Assembly (NCBI RefSeq): GCF_030506325.1
Contig: NZ_CP120683.1
Coordinates: forward strand, 1,860,001 to 1,924,000
DNA length: 64,000 nucleotides
Reading direction: 5' to 3'
DNA from: Tunicatimonas pelagia
GTDB taxonomy: Bacteria > Bacteroidota > Bacteroidia > Cytophagales > Cyclobacteriaceae
Made by a program: the position numbers and the translations under genes. This document shows, one piece after another, positions 46,215-55,338 of the stretch. Numbering within the stretch: the first letter of the stretch is position 1; each line of letters begins with the position of its first letter. The notes under the pieces were generated by a model. The model was given only the letters and a program-made list of their open reading frames with translations, was not told the DNA's origin and ran no database searches.

Positions 46215-46508
46215 ATGGAAATTATCGTCTTTGAATCCGATGCCTACCGCCGAATGCAACAAGAGATGCTAGGGCTGATCCGGCAAGCCGTTCGGGAAGC
46301 TAAGCAGGAAGCCTTACAGCAAGCAAGCCCTGAAAACGACTGGCTAACGGGGGAAGAAGCCAAGCAACTACTGGGTATCAAGAGTAAGACCAAGCTTCAG
46401 GCCCTACGGGATACGGATGCGATTATATTCAGTCAGCACGGTCGTATCATTAAGTACTCCAAAAAGAGTATTCTCGCTTTTCTGAATCGCCATATTCCTA
46501 ACAGCTAA
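46215..46508 (+). CDS. Small helix-turn-helix (excisionase-type) protein
   Basis: A 97-residue protein: an N-terminal amphipathic helix (RRMQQEMLGLIRQAVREAKQ) followed by an Xis-like winged helix (WLTGEEAKQLLGIKSKTKL, SQHGRIIKYSKKSILAFLNR). It is divergent from the minus-strand protein of the same type and resembles it in layout. It lies upstream of the alpha-oxoamine synthase fusion (234 bp gap) and may control that gene. Confidence 0.8.
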   Translation: MEIIVFESDAYRRMQQEMLGLIRQAVREAKQEALQQASPENDWLTGEEAKQLLGIKSKTKLQALRDTDAIIFSQHGRIIKYSKKSILAFLNRHIPNS

Positions 46509-46742
46509 AAAACGAGCTGACGGTAAAGAGATTTGCCCTGTAATTTACTGCCGAAGGCACCGTTCGGTTGCACTGAGCAGAAAAATTTTATCGGTTTCCA
46601 TCGAATTTCTGGGGTAGAAACAACTAAAAACCCATCCTGATAGCCTTATTACTATTGTAGGCGAAGGCATTGAAGAACCGGGGCACTACTTTTTACCTGG
46701 ACTATTGAACTGTATGTTTTTTAAACCTATAACAATATTTTC

Positions 46743-49172
46743 ATGGCTAAAATCCACCATAATAATTACCTGGATACCATTGCTGAAATCTTCGATCACG
46801 CTAAAGATCGCGGGCTTATGTTTCTTACTCAGCAAGACGAGAGATTCCGAGGACACCACCTGAATATTAGTCAACGCCCCCTGCTCAACTTCGGCACCTG
46901 CGGCTACCTGGGACTGGAACTAGATCAGCGACTGATTGAGGGGACTAAAGACTTCGCTGACCGCTACGGTACGCAATTTTCGGTATCGCGGGCGTACCTC
47001 AATGCCGACATCAATTTGGAACTGGAGGCTCTGCTGTCTGAGATGTACCAAGGCTGCCCGGTCATTGTGCAGAGCAGTACCTCTACCTGCCATATTTCGG
47101 CTATTCCGTCGCTGGTGCGCGAGCGGGATGCCATTATTCTTGACCAAAGTGTCCACATGAGTGTACAGACTGGCTGCCAGTTGGCCGGGCACCGGGGCGT
47201 ACCCATTGAAATGATCCGGCATAGCCATCTGGAAATGCTGGAGCGCAAAATCAATGAGTTAGGGCAGGGCTACGAAAAAATCTGGTACATGATTGACGGG
47301 GTGTATTCTATGTATGGGGACGTTGCCCCAATGCATGATCTGGTAGAACTACTAACAAAATATCCGCAGCTTCATCTCTACGTGGATGACGCGCATGGCA
47401 TGGGCTGGTACGGCCCGAACGGTACGGGTTACGTATTCGGTGAAGTGGGAGCGCACGAAAAGATCATCCTAGTCACCACACTCGCCAAAGGTTTTGGGGC
47501 GACGGGCGGAGTGATTGTTTTCCCCGATGAAGCTACCTACCGTAAGGTTCGTACCTTCGGTGGCCCCCTTACGTACTCGCACCCGTTAGCTCCGCCCGTG
47601 ATTGGAGCCGCGACGGCTTCGGCACATATTCATTTGTCGGAGGAAATTGGTGCGCTCCAGCAGGAGCTACGGGATAACGTTGATTACTGTAATGAGCGGC
47701 TGGCCGCTACTGACTTACCGGTGCTCTCCGATCCAAAAACGCCGATCTACTTTATCGGAGCGGGTCAACTGCGGGTAGGGCACAACCTGGTCAACCGGAT
47801 GATTGGGGAAGGTATCTACGTGAACTTAGCATTGTTTCCCGCCGTGCCAGTCAAGTGTACCGGATTACGCTTCACTATCACCCGTCATCAGCGACTCGAG
47901 GATATTCGTGCCTTGGTAGCAGCTTTGGCGCATCACTATCCTCTGGCACTGGAAGAAGAACAGGTAAGCCAGGCCAGCATTGCTAAGGCATTTCGTTTGC
48001 CGGTTATATCCGCTAAGAAAGCTGAAACAGGAGCAGACAGCAAATACAAGATACAGTATGAAACCACAATTCAAGCGATTGTTCCGTCCCTTTGGAATGA
48101 ACGATTTTCGGATCAGGGCTCATTTGACTGGAACGGGTTGCGTTCGCTAGAGCAAGCGTTTCAGGGGCACGAAAGAGCGGAGCATAATTGGGGCTTTCAC
48201 TACTTTATTGTTCGGGATACCTCGGAAAGGGTCGTGCTGATGACGTTTTTTACCTCTACCGTATACAAAGACGATATGCTGGCCCCGGCATCAGTTTCCC
48301 GCAGAATAGAAGAAAAGCGAGCCGATGATCCGTACTATCTTACTTCACGGACACTGGCCATGGGCTCAATGCTTACCGAAGGGAATCATCTGTACCTGGA
48401 CCGGCAGCATCCGGCTTGGCGAGATGCGCTCAAAGCGTTGTTGGAAAAGCTCAGTGAACTACAGGATCAATTGCAAGCCAATACGCTGCTACTGCGGGAT
48501 TTTGACACGGCTGATACCGAAATAAAAAGCTGCTTATTGAACGAAGGATTCGTCAGCGTGGATATGCCTAACACCAATGTAGTAAGCGATCTAACCTGGG
48601 GTAATTCGGAGGAATTTCTTGCCCGGCTTTCTAAAAACAACCGCCGCCACGCCCGAAAGGAGATATTCCGTTTAGAGGAATGTTTTGAGGTGGAAATAAA
48701 GGAGCAGGTGACGGATAAAGAGGCTCACTATTTCTATCAGTTGTATCTGGAGGTTAAGCGAAGAAACTACGGCTTTAATTTCTTTGACTATCCCCAGACC
48801 GTTGTGCAGTCGCTCTCTGGTCAGCCCGGCTGGGAGTTTCTGGTGCTGCGGCTCAAGCCCGCGTATGATCCCCGTCTGGAACGCTCGCCGGTCTCGGTCT
48901 GCTGGTGTTACCGAACTGAGCGTAGCTACTGTCCGATGATACTGGGGATGGACTATAATTTCAACGAAGACTTTAAAGTGTACAAGCAGACGCTCTATCG
49001 GGTAGTACAACGCGCCCAGCATCTTGGGATAGACCAAGTGTACCTAGGGTTATCCGCCGATACCGATAAACGAAAGGTGGGAGCCATACAGGTTCCAAAG
49101 GTCGCCTACTTACAAACCCGCGATAACTACCACTGGGAGGTCATTGAGTCTATGACCGCCTCTCAAGAATAG
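46743..49172 (+). CDS. Alpha-oxoamine synthase fused to a double GNAT acyltransferase
   Basis: An 809-residue two-part enzyme. Residues 1-410 form a PLP-dependent alpha-oxoamine synthase (serine palmitoyltransferase/KBL/CqsA type) with LYVDDAHGMGWYG (H218), the PLP lysine K249 in TTLAKGFGATGG, SVHMS (H138) for cofactor stacking, and the GGPLTYSHPLAPP loop. Such enzymes condense an amino acid with an acyl thioester and release CO2. Residues about 430-805 resemble two GNAT lobes (FHYFIVRDTSERVVLMTFF; KNNRRHARKEIFRL; GMDYNFNEDFKVYKQTLYR). The fusion suggests synthesis and acyl transfer onto one small molecule. It sits among mobilisation genes with no carrier protein or ketosynthase beside it. 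A weak promoter-like TATGTTTT lies at 46713-46720. Product unknown. Confidence 0.85.
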   Translation: MAKIHHNNYLDTIAEIFDHAKDRGLMFLTQQDERFRGHHLNISQRPLLNFGTCGYLGLELDQRLIEGTKDFADRYGTQFSVSRAYLNADINLELEALLSEMYQGCPVIVQSSTSTCHISAIPSLVRERDAIILDQSVHMSVQTGCQLAGHRGVPIEMIRHSHLEMLERKINELGQGYEKIWYMIDGVYSMYGDVAPMHDLVELLTKYPQLHLYVDDAHGMGWYGPNGTGYVFGEVGAHEKIILVTTLAKGFGATGGVIVFPDEATYRKVRTFGGPLTYSHPLAPPVIGAATASAHIHLSEEIGALQQELRDNVDYCNERLAATDLPVLSDPKTPIYFIGAGQLRVGHNLVNRMIGEGIYVNLALFPAVPVKCTGLRFTITRHQRLEDIRALVAALAHHYPLALEEEQVSQASIAKAFRLPVISAKKAETGADSKYKIQYETTIQAIVPSLWNERFSDQGSFDWNGLRSLEQAFQGHERAEHNWGFHYFIVRDTSERVVLMTFFTSTVYKDDMLAPASVSRRIEEKRADDPYYLTSRTLAMGSMLTEGNHLYLDRQHPAWRDALKALLEKLSELQDQLQANTLLLRDFDTADTEIKSCLLNEGFVSVDMPNTNVVSDLTWGNSEEFLARLSKNNRRHARKEIFRLEECFEVEIKEQVTDKEAHYFYQLYLEVKRRNYGFNFFDYPQTVVQSLSGQPGWEFLVLRLKPAYDPRLERSPVSVCWCYRTERSYCPMILGMDYNFNEDFKVYKQTLYRVVQRAQHLGIDQVYLGLSADTDKRKVGAIQVPKVAYLQTRDNYHWEVIESMTASQE

Positions 49173-49205
49173 AGTTTACTTTTTTACGATAAGCCGCTCA
49201 ATCCT

Positions 49206-50720
49206 ATGCCATACGAATTGGAAACGTTTCATCAGATTGTCAGTGGGGAGCTACACCCAGCCCGTCAGCCTAAAGAGGCTACCTCAGCCCAATTGACCAG
49301 TCTCCGCCAGCACCAAGATCGCCTTACGATACAATACCTCATCCGTTTTACGAAGCCGAAAAATGGTCATTCTTCACTAATTAGCTACCGTCCGTTCGGA
49401 GCGTTGATTTCCGAAGCCCATCTTTTTCTTCACTCGCTGTCCGCCGAAGATAACCCTGACCAGCTAAGCAGGCTTCAGAAACTATTTATCCAGGCATCGG
49501 GCGTAAGTGAAAGCACCGTGAGTCAGTCAGCGTTGTTTGCGTCGCCTACGCACTACCACCTTTCTATACTCTTATCGAGAGACTTTGCCAGCTTAAGCCC
49601 AGAGGAAATCCGGTATTGGTACTACGACCATTTGCTGGCGCAAGAAATTGAGCAGTTCAAACGCTGCTTTCACGAGCGGGTGTTCAGCCTTGAATCCGAA
49701 GAGAAGATTCGCTTGTACGTTCAGAATCACCAAAGCCAACTGGAGACCTTTACAGACATAGTATTGGAACAGCTATCCAGGGAGGAACAGAAAAGGGTTC
49801 ATCAAATCTCGGGCGAGTATACCCTTACGGATGTTTACAAGCTGATCTATCAGCACCTGGAAATTGCGCTAGCTCATATTGAACGCCACTTTATGAAGTA
49901 CCTGGATTTGACGAATCGAGCCCCCTACCGAAGCAAGATACTCTTTTCCGAAGCCCTCCGCACAAAGGTAGATTTTATTGATGATCGAATTGGAGGAAGT
50001 TCCATCAATCCCGCCTTACGGGAAATTCTTACCAAGCCGCTGTCGAAGTTATCTGACATACAAGACGAAGAAGAGTTTACCTACCACGAATTGTTCTACT
50101 TTCAAAAGTTCTTGCGGGAGTTTTACCGGGCATTATCACTGGAAAACGAAGAGATTACCGATGGAATCATCACCGAAACGCTCTACCAAACTAATTACAA
50201 TGCTACTGACTTCGTGAAATACTTATCTGATCAGATTCGTGAAGAAGCAGATCAGCACGAAAGTATGATGGACAAACTGGAAGTACTTTATCGCCACTTG
50301 AAAGAATACAATCAGCACCACTGTAAAGTGAACGTCCCCTGCTACGGTCACCGTTCCATTCAAGAACAAATGATAGGCTGGCTGGACGAGGAGATTGGCT
50401 ACCTAACCAAAGTCATGGAAGCGAAAATCAAGCAAAATGCGGCACGTACTTTCGCCAAGATTGAAACCCCACTGTCGGTGAGTGCAGTGATCTACTTTTT
50501 GCGATTACAGAAGAAAGTAGGCATGATCTCCAACCGGCACCATGCGGACGTGATGCGCTGTATGGCCGAGAATGTCTCTACCCAACGCAAGAAAGATATT
50601 ACCTTACACAGCATCGAAAGGAAATATTACAATGTAGAAGACAGCACTAAACAGAAGTTGCGAGACTACTTACAGCAGATCATCGATCTGATTGATAAAT
50701 CATTCAAGACCGGTGATTAG
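49206..50720 (+). CDS. Uncharacterised protein with RteC-like C-terminal domain
   Basis: A 504-residue, mostly helical, soluble protein not recognised over its first ~400 residues. The C-terminal ~85 residues (LSVSAVIYFLRLQKKVGMIS, CMAENVSTQRKKDI, ERKYYNVEDSTKQKLRDYL) match the pattern seen at the end of RteC-like regulators of Bacteroidota conjugative elements. It follows the oxoamine synthase fusion by 33 bp on the same strand, so the two are probably co-transcribed and work together. One idea is that it regulates transfer or senses the enzyme product. The convergent small gene after it overlaps its stop by four bases. Confidence 0.6.
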   Translation: MPYELETFHQIVSGELHPARQPKEATSAQLTSLRQHQDRLTIQYLIRFTKPKNGHSSLISYRPFGALISEAHLFLHSLSAEDNPDQLSRLQKLFIQASGVSESTVSQSALFASPTHYHLSILLSRDFASLSPEEIRYWYYDHLLAQEIEQFKRCFHERVFSLESEEKIRLYVQNHQSQLETFTDIVLEQLSREEQKRVHQISGEYTLTDVYKLIYQHLEIALAHIERHFMKYLDLTNRAPYRSKILFSEALRTKVDFIDDRIGGSSINPALREILTKPLSKLSDIQDEEEFTYHELFYFQKFLREFYRALSLENEEITDGIITETLYQTNYNATDFVKYLSDQIREEADQHESMMDKLEVLYRHLKEYNQHHCKVNVPCYGHRSIQEQMIGWLDEEIGYLTKVMEAKIKQNAARTFAKIETPLSVSAVIYFLRLQKKVGMISNRHHADVMRCMAENVSTQRKKDITLHSIERKYYNVEDSTKQKLRDYLQQIIDLIDKSFKTGD

Positions 50721-50944
50721 CCCTGCCGAAGGAGATGGGCACACTGATGTTCTTGCAGCAATTGGTACAAGCTCAACAGGCAACGATAGCCAAAGCCTTC
50801 CTGATCCAGCAACTCGCCGGTTGTATGCCGTAGTAGAGCTTCCAGATCTTCGTAGCCGCTTTGCTGCATAAAAACAATCAGCTCCGGAATGACCGAAAGC
50901 TGCTCGGGTGACTGTTGGAGAATGTGAGCTTGTGTCTCAATCAT
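50717..50944 (-). CDS. Small uncharacterised helical protein (helix-hairpin-helix-like end)
   Basis: A 75-residue protein with no recognised family. It is all helical; the C-terminal half (YEDLEALLRHTTGELLDQEGFG) has a spacing like the helix-hairpin-helix of RNA-polymerase alpha C-terminal domains, but this is weak. It overlaps the end of the convergent gene by four bases and is divergent from the XRE gene (93 bp apart), so the two could form a small regulatory pair. Confidence 0.5.
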   Translation of the reverse strand: MIETQAHILQQSPEQLSVIPELIVFMQQSGYEDLEALLRHTTGELLDQEGFGYRCLLSLYQLLQEHQCAHLLRQG

Positions 50945-51037
50945 TACCGTAAAGGTACAAACATTATCCTAAATACACTTATTAGTGGGACTTTTTTAGC
51001 GGTTACTTTAGCATAGTCTACTCTTTTCCTTTGTGTT

Positions 51038-51295
51038 ATGGCACAAAAGAAAGGCTCAACCGTTGCTAAAGAGCAGAAAGTTAAGTTAACTCAGCTAGGA
51101 AAGCGTATTAAACAGTTACGCATCAAGAATGGATATACTAACGCCGAGTATTTTGCCTACGATCACGAAATTGCTCGCACTCAATACGCCCGCTACGAGC
51201 AAGGTGAAGATTTACGAGTGAGTACCCTTATCAAAATTGTCAAAGCCTTTGATATGAGCTTAGCCGAATTTTTCAGCGAAGGGTTTGAGGATTGA
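51038..51295 (+). CDS. XRE-family helix-turn-helix regulator
   Basis: An 85-residue DNA-binding protein with a standard Cro/C1 domain (LGKRIKQLRIKNGYTNAEYF, ARTQYARYEQGEDLRVSTL, IKAFDMSLAEFF-like end). It is flanked by the divergent small gene and by the convergent Fic gene, whose stop is 10 bp away. It may regulate the neighbouring toxin-like genes, but orientation does not make them an operon. Confidence 0.88.
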   Translation: MAQKKGSTVAKEQKVKLTQLGKRIKQLRIKNGYTNAEYFAYDHEIARTQYARYEQGEDLRVSTLIKIVKAFDMSLAEFFSEGFED

Positions 51296-51305
51296 TGTCC
51301 TTATT

Positions 51306-52766
51306 CTACGCTAGAATTTTCAACTTGCCTTCGGTATGCTCCAAAAAGGCATTACTTCTCTCTAGCTGAGTTTGCATGTGATTCACCGTCTCCCCTACAA
51401 TAGTCGCACTAAATGCGTGGGCTCGACTCAGCATTCGCACGTAGGCCGATGGGTCTCGCCGTCGGGTTAGTCGCCGCAGCGCTCCCATATAATCATCCCG
51501 GTAGACGGTAGGGATGATAATTTTCGCTTGTCGAGCTTTCACCAATTCGGCGTTCATCATCACCCGGGCAATGCGACCGTTACCGTCCAGAAACGGATGC
51601 ACTTCGCTTACCACAAACATTATATAGGCAGCTTTGGCAAACGGATGCGAAAGGGCTTGATAAAAATCATAGCTCTTCATCAGTGTGCCCCGCACCAGTT
51701 CGTACTCCACAAATGCCGTTTGCCCCGCAAAGTTATTTTTGTCCTTGAATTCACCCGGTTTGATATCCGGCCGGGCTGCTAACAATATCGCGTGACGAGC
51801 CATTAGCAAGTTTATCAATTCCTCCGGTGAGCCAGGAGTACGCTGCATCTCCTCTTGATCGGCAACGATGCGGTAGGTTCCCAGAATATCGTGGGAGTCT
51901 TGGTTTCGGGCTGGGATCGGCCGCTGGGTCTCAATGATTTGACGGGCTTCGGCTACTTCAAAGACCGTTCCTTCAATATAGTTAGAAAAGTAACTCTCAA
52001 AGAAAGCAAAGCTTTGGAAGGCTGAAAGGCTAAGGTTGGCTTCTTCCCGGTAGCGAAACTCCTGCTGATGCAACTCCCGGAACAGGGTTTCAAAGAGCGC
52101 TACCCGGGAAGGGTCATAAGGTACCCCAAAGGCTCGAGCTGCCGCTACCGGTGAGGTGAGTATTTTCGATGGGCGGGTGGATAATAGCGCACTAATCACC
52201 CGGTCGAGCTTGGCAAACTCCTTCGGCATAGCCAGTTGCTCGGCAATCTGCCGGGCCCGGTCGCGCACTTCGTTTAGGGCAGCCTCTCCGTTTACCCGAA
52301 TGATCTGCTCCAATCGCTCTTCAATCTCAGCAAATGATAGGGTTTTACTGTCGGAACCGGACTGGCGTGACGGTTGAAAATTTTCCAAAAATGCCCGCTC
52401 CCGCTGGGAAGCGTATAGCTCACCGGCTACGGGATTATCACCCTCCATGGTTCCTTCCCCGGCTAATAAACGAACCGTTACCCCGGGTAGCTCAGCCCGG
52501 CGGGTATACTTGTACGTGACAAATAGTTGTCCACTGGCGGTAGGCTGAAACTCCAGGGCCGACCGATGGCTGAGTAGTGCCCCCGGATACAAATGACCCA
52601 GAATGGTGAAGAGGTTTCTTCGGACAATGGCTTCCGGCGACTCTTCTAAGTTGGATGTGTAGAGCCGGGGGGCAATTTTCCGGATAGTTCCGGACTTCTC
52701 TAGTTTGGTGAGTTGCTTAGAGACCGAAGCTTGAGACGAGCTGAATAGAATTTCCGGTAGGCGCAT
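51306..52766 (-). CDS. Class II Fic-domain AMP-transferase with AbiEi-like N-terminus
   Basis: A 486-residue protein. Residues 1-130 look like an AbiEi-type antitoxin module: a winged helix (SSSQASVSKQLTKLEKSGTI, KIAPRLYTSNLEESPEAIVRR) followed by LLSHRSALEFQPTASGQLFV. Residues 230-470 are a Fic domain with the full catalytic motif HPFLDGNGRIAR (H390) and the N-terminal inhibitory motif SNYIEG (S261-E265) typical of class II Fic proteins. It should transfer AMP to a target protein and be self-restrained. Fusion of an antitoxin-like DNA-binding domain suggests autoregulation of its own promoter. It lies in a cluster of AbiE-like genes. Confidence 0.87.
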   Translation of the reverse strand: MRLPEILFSSSQASVSKQLTKLEKSGTIRKIAPRLYTSNLEESPEAIVRRNLFTILGHLYPGALLSHRSALEFQPTASGQLFVTYKYTRRAELPGVTVRLLAGEGTMEGDNPVAGELYASQRERAFLENFQPSRQSGSDSKTLSFAEIEERLEQIIRVNGEAALNEVRDRARQIAEQLAMPKEFAKLDRVISALLSTRPSKILTSPVAAARAFGVPYDPSRVALFETLFRELHQQEFRYREEANLSLSAFQSFAFFESYFSNYIEGTVFEVAEARQIIETQRPIPARNQDSHDILGTYRIVADQEEMQRTPGSPEELINLLMARHAILLAARPDIKPGEFKDKNNFAGQTAFVEYELVRGTLMKSYDFYQALSHPFAKAAYIMFVVSEVHPFLDGNGRIARVMMNAELVKARQAKIIIPTVYRDDYMGALRRLTRRRDPSAYVRMLSRAHAFSATIVGETVNHMQTQLERSNAFLEHTEGKLKILA

Positions 52767-52899
52767 CTGGAAAATATTTTCTACTAAATTCGCTATTTTG
52801 CGATAAACAGGAAAATATTTTCTGTTAAAAAGTTATTATTGGCAAATTTTTTCGTTTAAAATCAATGGTTCAGTATCAGAAGGGGATGCCGCCGCAATG

Positions 52900-53532
52900 T
52901 CAGGAAGGTTCAGCATGGTATAATAAGTCTAAAAAGGTTTCTACTCGCTCCGCTAATTTTTTCTGACCAAACAATAAAAGATAACGGTGCAGCTTTTCGG
53001 GATCAATGAGTTCGGCAAGTGCCGCTTGGTTAATCCGTAAGGCAGTGAAGTCATCCGGTTCGCGTAGCTCAGAGCGAAGATACAGGAAATCCAGTATCAT
53101 CTTTTCGGGTTCGGCCATCCGGATGCGAAACTCCTGCCAGGAAAGCAGCCGGTAACCAAACAGCAGCGAAGGTTTCAGATGACGATAATCAAACGTATCC
53201 ACCGGAGTTTCGTAATGTTGGGTTTTTAAACTACTGACGGAAGTAATCCGATAAACCGCTTCCGGAATCAGTCCATAATACGACAAAGCTGATTCTAAAG
53301 AAACGTAAGAGGGCTGATAAATCCGATTCGCCACGTACCATCGGTAGGATTCGTCAAGGGTGTTTTGGGGATCAGAAAATCGGTACCAACGATTGACAAT
53401 TTTCTGCAAATAGCCTTTTTGTTGCCATTCTACCAACCGACGAAAATCAAAATCAGGAAAGGCTTTTTTGATGTCCTGCGTAGAAAACAGCGGCCAGTGC
53501 TGAAACTGTTGCTGAAAAGTTATGTATTTCAT
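52900..53532 (-). CDS. AbiEi-like winged-helix protein (putative type IV antitoxin-like regulator)
   Basis: A 210-residue protein with an N-terminal winged helix (FSTQDIKKAFPDFDFRRLVE, GYLQKIVNRWYRF) and the family hallmark YVSLESALSYYGLIPE. This resembles AbiEi antitoxins, which repress their promoter through the winged helix. It is followed by no toxin gene; the AbiEii-type gene lies upstream on the same strand, separated by 52 bp, and already has its own antitoxin. It could be a second antitoxin or a regulator that lost its partner. Confidence 0.72.
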   Translation of the reverse strand: MKYITFQQQFQHWPLFSTQDIKKAFPDFDFRRLVEWQQKGYLQKIVNRWYRFSDPQNTLDESYRWYVANRIYQPSYVSLESALSYYGLIPEAVYRITSVSSLKTQHYETPVDTFDYRHLKPSLLFGYRLLSWQEFRIRMAEPEKMILDFLYLRSELREPDDFTALRINQAALAELIDPEKLHRYLLLFGQKKLAERVETFLDLLYHAEPS

Positions 53533-53584
53533 TCTTTTCTATTTGTTGTTAAAAATAACAATTTTTAGAAACAAGATTTACGTT

Positions 53585-54559
53585 TCAACCGATATTCCAA
53601 GCTACTTGTTGAAGGCGTTCTTCCACCATTTTTAGCGTAACGACTAACGCTTCTTCTGGTGGCAACTCGCCAGTCACCAACTCTCGGAAACTGGTATTAT
53701 AGGTAGTACTGAGTTGCTTCCAGGTATCATTAGGGCGGGCAAATATCATGGCCGCGGCTGGGTGTTCCGGTATCCAATCGTTGTTGTTTTTGTATCCCAC
53801 CATATCATCACGTCCCACTTTGATAAGCATCTCGTCAAAATCGCTGCTGTTGAAGAAACTCATGACTTCCGCATCCTTCAGCATTTGATGCAAGTCGTAT
53901 ACGTGGCGAATTTTGTTACGCAGGTCGTTGATCGGGTCGGGTGATCTTGAGAAACGAACTAATCCCATCACCTTCTCACAAAATGTCCTGGTTTTGCCCA
54001 GTACCTGAATATCGAAGGGAGCCATATTGTACTGCTTGATAAGCTCTTCTTGTCCTTTCGCTTGCATCATTTCACTGATGTAGCAACTCACCGGCATACT
54101 GGTATACGGCTCAAAATTACCTAGCCACGTAGCCTCGAGTATCACCTGCTCGCGTACCTGCCCGAAGTTTCCGTCGTAGATTTTGTCATACTGGTGAACC
54201 GTCTTTCGGATATTTCCCCGCTTGTTGGTCAAACCTTCTACCGCAATTTCCGGAAGTACCTTCTCGACGACTTTGCTGACGGCTCGTATTTTCTTTTTGA
54301 GCTGATTATCGTTTTCGCCGGTGTTTCTTAGCACGACCAAATCAATGTCCTCCGAAAACCGCTCAATAAGTTTGAAGCATTTGGAAAGGGCGGTGCCTCC
54401 CTTGAAAACTACTTCGCTGGCTATGTCGGAATGGAATATTTCGTACAAGGCTACGGTCACCCAGTAATCTTTTTCTACGTAGATTTCCCGGATACCAAGC
54501 ATTTCGGCGGTCGCTTGAATGGCATCCTGAAGGAGTTCCTGGTTGCTGTGAAGATTCAT
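53585..54559 (-). CDS. AbiEii/AbiGii-type nucleotidyltransferase toxin
   Basis: A 324-residue toxin-like protein if started at the ATG at 54559, two bases after the antitoxin stop; a TTG at 54568 is upstream. The nucleotidyltransferase motif is clear: VVFKGGTALSK (G54-G55) followed by RFSEDIDLVVL (D71 and D73). AbiEii toxins transfer nucleotides and reversibly block growth during phage infection (type IV toxin-antitoxin). Tight spacing to the upstream AbiEi-like gene supports a toxin-antitoxin operon. Confidence 0.88.
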   Translation of the reverse strand: MNLHSNQELLQDAIQATAEMLGIREIYVEKDYWVTVALYEIFHSDIASEVVFKGGTALSKCFKLIERFSEDIDLVVLRNTGENDNQLKKKIRAVSKVVEKVLPEIAVEGLTNKRGNIRKTVHQYDKIYDGNFGQVREQVILEATWLGNFEPYTSMPVSCYISEMMQAKGQEELIKQYNMAPFDIQVLGKTRTFCEKVMGLVRFSRSPDPINDLRNKIRHVYDLHQMLKDAEVMSFFNSSDFDEMLIKVGRDDMVGYKNNNDWIPEHPAAAMIFARPNDTWKQLSTTYNTSFRELVTGELPPEEALVVTLKMVEERLQQVAWNIG

Positions 54560-54560
54560 A

Positions 54561-55301
54561 TCAGTCAATATTCCATTGGGTGACCGATGGCAATATCGTA
54601 CTATCTATTCCGAGTTCGTAGCTGCTCAACGGATTTAGACTTTCCCTGAGCGTAGATGTTTCTTTGCTCTTCTTTAATGCGGTTAGTAGTGCTCCGAGAA
54701 GTGCCCGGGTCCGAGGGGGGTACTTACGGGCGTATTTTATCAGTTGTGACCGCTCACTTGCGCTCAGTGTTTTAATCATACGCTTGAGTTGGATAATCGC
54801 TGACCTTTTATCTAGATCAGGTATCGTCTTGAAGTCTTTCAGGGCATCCAGTATCTCCAGTAGACGATAGTTTTCGTTGGTTACGTCTACGTAACTTTTT
54901 ACGGGTTTGACTGACATCTTACCAATCTTGGTCGTTACTCGTTTGGCTCTACTGGCTACCTTTATTGCCTTAGGAATTTGCGTAGTCAATCCCATCCGAT
55001 TGTAGAGTACGTCTCCGGTAATGTAAGCAATACGCTTCTGCCCCTCAAACAAATAAGGTCGCAGAAGCTCCTCCTCGCGGGGTCGTAGCTCGCCGAAGGC
55101 AGTTTGCTTAGGCTTATAAAATACCCCGGTGGATGCTCGTTTAATAATTCCCTGACGAATAAGACGCTCGATGGCCTTCGCGGCCGCGCTGTACTCCGAT
55201 GGAGCCAGGCCCAGGTTTTGATACTTAAACGTAGTACCTTCTCTTAGTCGGATTACGCTCTTCTGTATTTTCTCGGCTACACTCATCCGTGTCTGATTCA
55301 T
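54561..55301 (-). CDS. AbiEi/DUF6088-type antitoxin
   Basis: A 246-residue protein with an N-terminal winged helix (YSAAAKAIERLIRQGIIKRA, STGVFYKPKQTAFGELRP) and a middle IAYITGDVLYNRMGLTTQIP segment typical of DUF6088/AbiEi-family antitoxins. It is expected to bind its own promoter and to counter the AbiEii-type toxin, whose ATG follows within one base. A 13-bp perfect inverted repeat 38-69 bp upstream of its start is the likely binding site. Confidence 0.86.
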   Translation of the reverse strand: MNQTRMSVAEKIQKSVIRLREGTTFKYQNLGLAPSEYSAAAKAIERLIRQGIIKRASTGVFYKPKQTAFGELRPREEELLRPYLFEGQKRIAYITGDVLYNRMGLTTQIPKAIKVASRAKRVTTKIGKMSVKPVKSYVDVTNENYRLLEILDALKDFKTIPDLDKRSAIIQLKRMIKTLSASERSQLIKYARKYPPRTRALLGALLTALKKSKETSTLRESLNPLSSYELGIDSTILPSVTQWNID

Positions 55302-55338
55302 TTTTCTGGTAGACTAAAGCTAAGAAATAAACGTAGTT

